Source: Chloroflexota bacterium (GTDB taxonomy: Bacteria; Chloroflexota; Anaerolineae; Anaerolineales; UBA4823). From it: a stretch of DNA of 7,762 bases. The position numbers were made by a program, and so were the translations under genes. Shown here in pieces: positions 6,797 to 7,762 of the stretch. Positions within the stretch are counted from its first letter, which is position 1. Each line of letters opens with the position of its first letter. The notes beneath the pieces are model-generated. The model had not been told where the DNA came from. It searched no databases and saw nothing but the letters and a program-made list of their open reading frames with translations. The DNA is taken from positions 1 to 7,762 of the forward strand of contig DAOVCZ010000083.1 of the NCBI GenBank assembly GCA_030669775.1. Reading direction: 5' to 3'.

Positions 6797-7264
6797 TTAT
6801 TCGGTCTCCAGGTTTAGATTATTACCATTCTTCGTCTGGCGGCATTTTGAGCATAATCCATACAACACAATTGAGCCTGTTTCCACTTTGGCTCCACTCA
6901 GTTCTTGAAATTGGCCTTTGATCGCACCGAACAAGTCTGTGTCAAACTCAATCACGTCCTTGCAATTTGTGCACATAAAATGATGGTGTTCGCTGGGTAA
7001 TGCCGCGTCGAAGCGTTCCTGGCGGCGTTCTTCTGCGAAGACTCTGGAACTAACCAGGCTTTCAGCCTCTAGCCAACGCAGTGTGCGGTAGACGGTGGAT
7101 AAGTTCAGGTCTGGATCTTGTTTGCGAGCCAGAAGGAGCAGTTCTTCAGCGGTAGGATGCTCCCCGAGAGAATCAAGGATCGAAAATAACAAGCGGCGCT
7201 GGATTGTCATGCGACCACCTTGAGCGCGCAGACGTTCCTGTGCCACGTTTATCAATTCACCCAT
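6797..7264 (-). CDS. fur: Fur-family ferric uptake regulator
   Basis: This 155-residue dimeric metal-dependent repressor has an N-terminal winged helix (about 1-80; recognition-helix region LNLSTVYRTLRWLE) and a C-terminal dimerisation and metal domain. The structural zinc site is complete: Cys98-x2-Cys101 and Cys138-x2-Cys141. Regulatory-site candidates are His36, Asp86 (RFD), His93 and His95 (EHHHF) and Glu106 (VIEF). PerR proteins usually have Asp where Glu106 stands and use it in peroxide sensing, so Glu favours an iron-sensing Fur over PerR. Zur cannot be wholly excluded, but cotranscription with feoB and feoA argues for iron. The ATG at 7264 is preferred, with GAG four bases upstream; a TTG at 7273 would add three residues but has no usable Shine-Dalgarno. 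The gene leads the operon, two bases before feoB, and has an operator-like palindrome immediately upstream, implying autoregulation. Confidence 0.93.
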   Translation of the reverse strand: MGELINVAQERLRAQGGRMTIQRRLLFSILDSLGEHPTAEELLLLARKQDPDLNLSTVYRTLRWLEAESLVSSRVFAEERRQERFDAALPSEHHHFMCTNCKDVIEFDTDLFGAIKGQFQELSGAKVETGSIVLYGLCSKCRQTKNGNNLNLETE

Positions 7265-7275
7265 TTGGCTCAAAC

Positions 7276-7298
7276 TTATTGCGAATCATTTGCAATAA
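7276..7298. promoter_or_regulatory. Probable Fur operator (Fur box)
   Basis: The 23-base palindrome has perfect seven-base arms TTATTGC (7276-7282) and GCAATAA (7292-7298). The centre GAATCATTT is also symmetric apart from one pair, so 20 of 22 flanking positions match. The core resembles the AAT-N-ATT centre of Fur-family boxes. It lies just downstream of the fur -10 hexamer and would cover the transcription start, so bound Fur-Fe would block RNA polymerase. This implies negative autoregulation of fur, feoB and feoA. Confidence 0.75.
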
Positions 7299-7303
7299 TT
7301 ATA
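7298..7303 (-). promoter_or_regulatory. -10 element of the fur-feoB-feoA promoter
   Basis: A perfect TATAAT lies on the minus strand (7303 to 7298), putting the transcription start near 7290-7292, inside the Fur operator, with a leader of about 27 bases to the ATG at 7264. The best -35 candidate is CTGCAA (7327-7322) at 18-base spacing, which matches consensus at only three positions, so an activator or a different -35 may be involved. Confidence 0.6.
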
Positions 7304-7327
7304 GGTGAATGCTAATTCTCTTTGCAG

Positions 7328-7361
7328 TGACGTTAATCCTATTCCCCCATGACATTAATAC
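7328..7361. repeat. Direct repeat TGACRTTAAT with 22-base period
   Basis: TGACGTTAATCC (7328-7339) and TGACATTAATAC (7350-7361) agree at 10 of 12 positions and start 22 bases apart, about two helical turns, so both copies face the same side of the DNA. They lie directly upstream of the weak -35 of the fur operon, a typical activator position, and about 50 bases beyond the end of the gene to the right. Winged-helix regulators of the PhoB type bind tandem direct repeats, but no link to the regulator in this window is shown. Confidence 0.35.
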
Positions 7362-7405
7362 CACCCTCTCAAATTAGATTTAAATGCCTGCTCAAAATAA
7401 ATCCA

Positions 7406-7435
7406 ACAGGTCAAGGATAAAAATCTAATACCTGT
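7406..7435 (-). terminator. Possible terminator hairpin at the end of the right-edge gene
   Basis: On the minus-strand transcript, ACAGGU (7435-7430) can pair perfectly with ACCUGU (7411-7406) around an 18-base loop, followed by a U-rich stretch (UGGAUUUAUUUU). The 5' arm and loop lie inside the last codons and the stop of the gene. The stem is short and the loop is large, so this is only a candidate. Confidence 0.25.
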
Positions 7436-7762
7436 CGTAACGCTTCCTCAGCCTGGGTTTCATCAGCTGCCAGCCAAACGATCAAATCATCAGACCTGAA
7501 GTAATAATGCAGTTGCCCCATGCCCTGTAATTCATATACCTTGCGCCGATTGATTTCAAGCTCAGCGAGCGGCGTAAAGGGAGAGTTTGTCTCAGCGATC
7601 TTATCTCGCATGGCGATAAGCAAGCGACCCGCCATGAACTTTAGCGGGGTTCCGCCCACGTAGAGGATAATCTCATTCTCCATGCCATAAGTGCCTACTG
7701 CACCTTTGCTAAGTGAAAACCCCTGGTTGTGCATCCAAGACAATTCAGTGAGCGCTGAGCGA
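7411..7762 (-). CDS. C-terminal part of an unrecognised protein, 5' end outside the window
   Basis: The frame is open from the right edge (base 7762) to a TGA at 7411-7413, leaving 116 residues of the C-terminus. A TTG at 7743 and an ATG at 7734 are in frame, but coding continues without a stop to the edge, so the real start is probably further right. The visible part looks like a compact alpha/beta domain: a strand-rich segment (ENEIILYVGGTPLKF), an amphipathic helix (AGRLLIAMRDKIAE), strands (RRKVYELQGMGQLHYYF, DLIVWLAA) and a final helix (ETQAEEALRQVLDFYP). There are no cysteines, no transmembrane segment and no catalytic motif that I recognise. It lies upstream of fur on the same strand, but 137 bases and the fur promoter separate them, so it is probably not in the iron operon. 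Function unknown. Confidence 0.7.
   Translation of the reverse strand, partial: RSALTELSWMHNQGFSLSKGAVGTYGMENEIILYVGGTPLKFMAGRLLIAMRDKIAETNSPFTPLAELEINRRKVYELQGMGQLHYYFRSDDLIVWLAADETQAEEALRQVLDFYP

Noticed and set aside
6797..7264. Calling the regulator PerR
   Set aside because: The position usually Asp in PerR (VDF) is Glu106 here, and the gene is joined to feoB and feoA; Fur fits better.
7265..7273. TTG start for Fur adding three residues
   Set aside because: There is no Shine-Dalgarno at a usable distance and an ATG follows three codons later; it cannot be fully excluded but is less likely.

Overview
The window is 7,762 bases of compact bacterial DNA of middling GC content, with one AT-rich divergent promoter region. 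It carries seven genes, and the two at the window edges are cut. No rRNA, tRNA, mobile element, integrase or CRISPR array is visible. Three traits fit a Chloroflexota (Anaerolineae-like) bacterium: a DUF3105 membrane-anchored protein, a FeoA with a cysteine-rich N-terminal domain placed after FeoB, and soluble GAF/PAS sensor kinases paired with OmpR-type regulators. This assignment is inferred from family resemblance and was not tested.

Left block (1-3393, all minus strand, read right to left): an OmpR/PhoB-type response regulator (2590-3393), then 37 bases later a soluble GAF-PAS histidine kinase (957-2552), then 74 bases later a GNAT/Eis-like acetyltransferase (1-882) that runs off the left edge. 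The first two form a two-component system. The acetyltransferase may be read through from them.

Middle (3394-4341): a 291-base AT-rich divergent region separates the response regulator from a plus-strand gene for a single-pass membrane protein with a DUF3105 domain (3685-4269). That gene converges on the iron operon with only a 72-base gap, which holds a weak hairpin.

Right block (4342-7303, minus strand): a tight ferrous-iron operon, fur - feoB - feoA. The Fur start follows a perfect TATAAT -10 box and a 23-base near-perfect palindrome that looks like a Fur operator covering the expected transcription start. fur and feoB are 2 bases apart (feoB starts at GTG), and feoB and feoA overlap by 4 bases (ATGA). 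The logic would be classic iron homeostasis: Fe(II)-Fur represses its own operon, and when iron is scarce FeoB and FeoA are made and import Fe(II). The FeoA carries eight cysteines in its N-terminal 40 residues, which might supply the metal or redox sensing that FeoC provides elsewhere.

Far right (7304-7762): a short intergenic region with a 22-base-period direct repeat upstream of the fur promoter, then the C-terminal part of an unrecognised protein entering from the right edge.

Most of the window is recognisable housekeeping and accessory content. The least conventional parts are the cysteine-rich FeoA, the non-canonical FeoB core motifs, the cysteine-bearing PAS domain of the kinase, and the uncharacterised DUF3105 protein divergent from the two-component genes.
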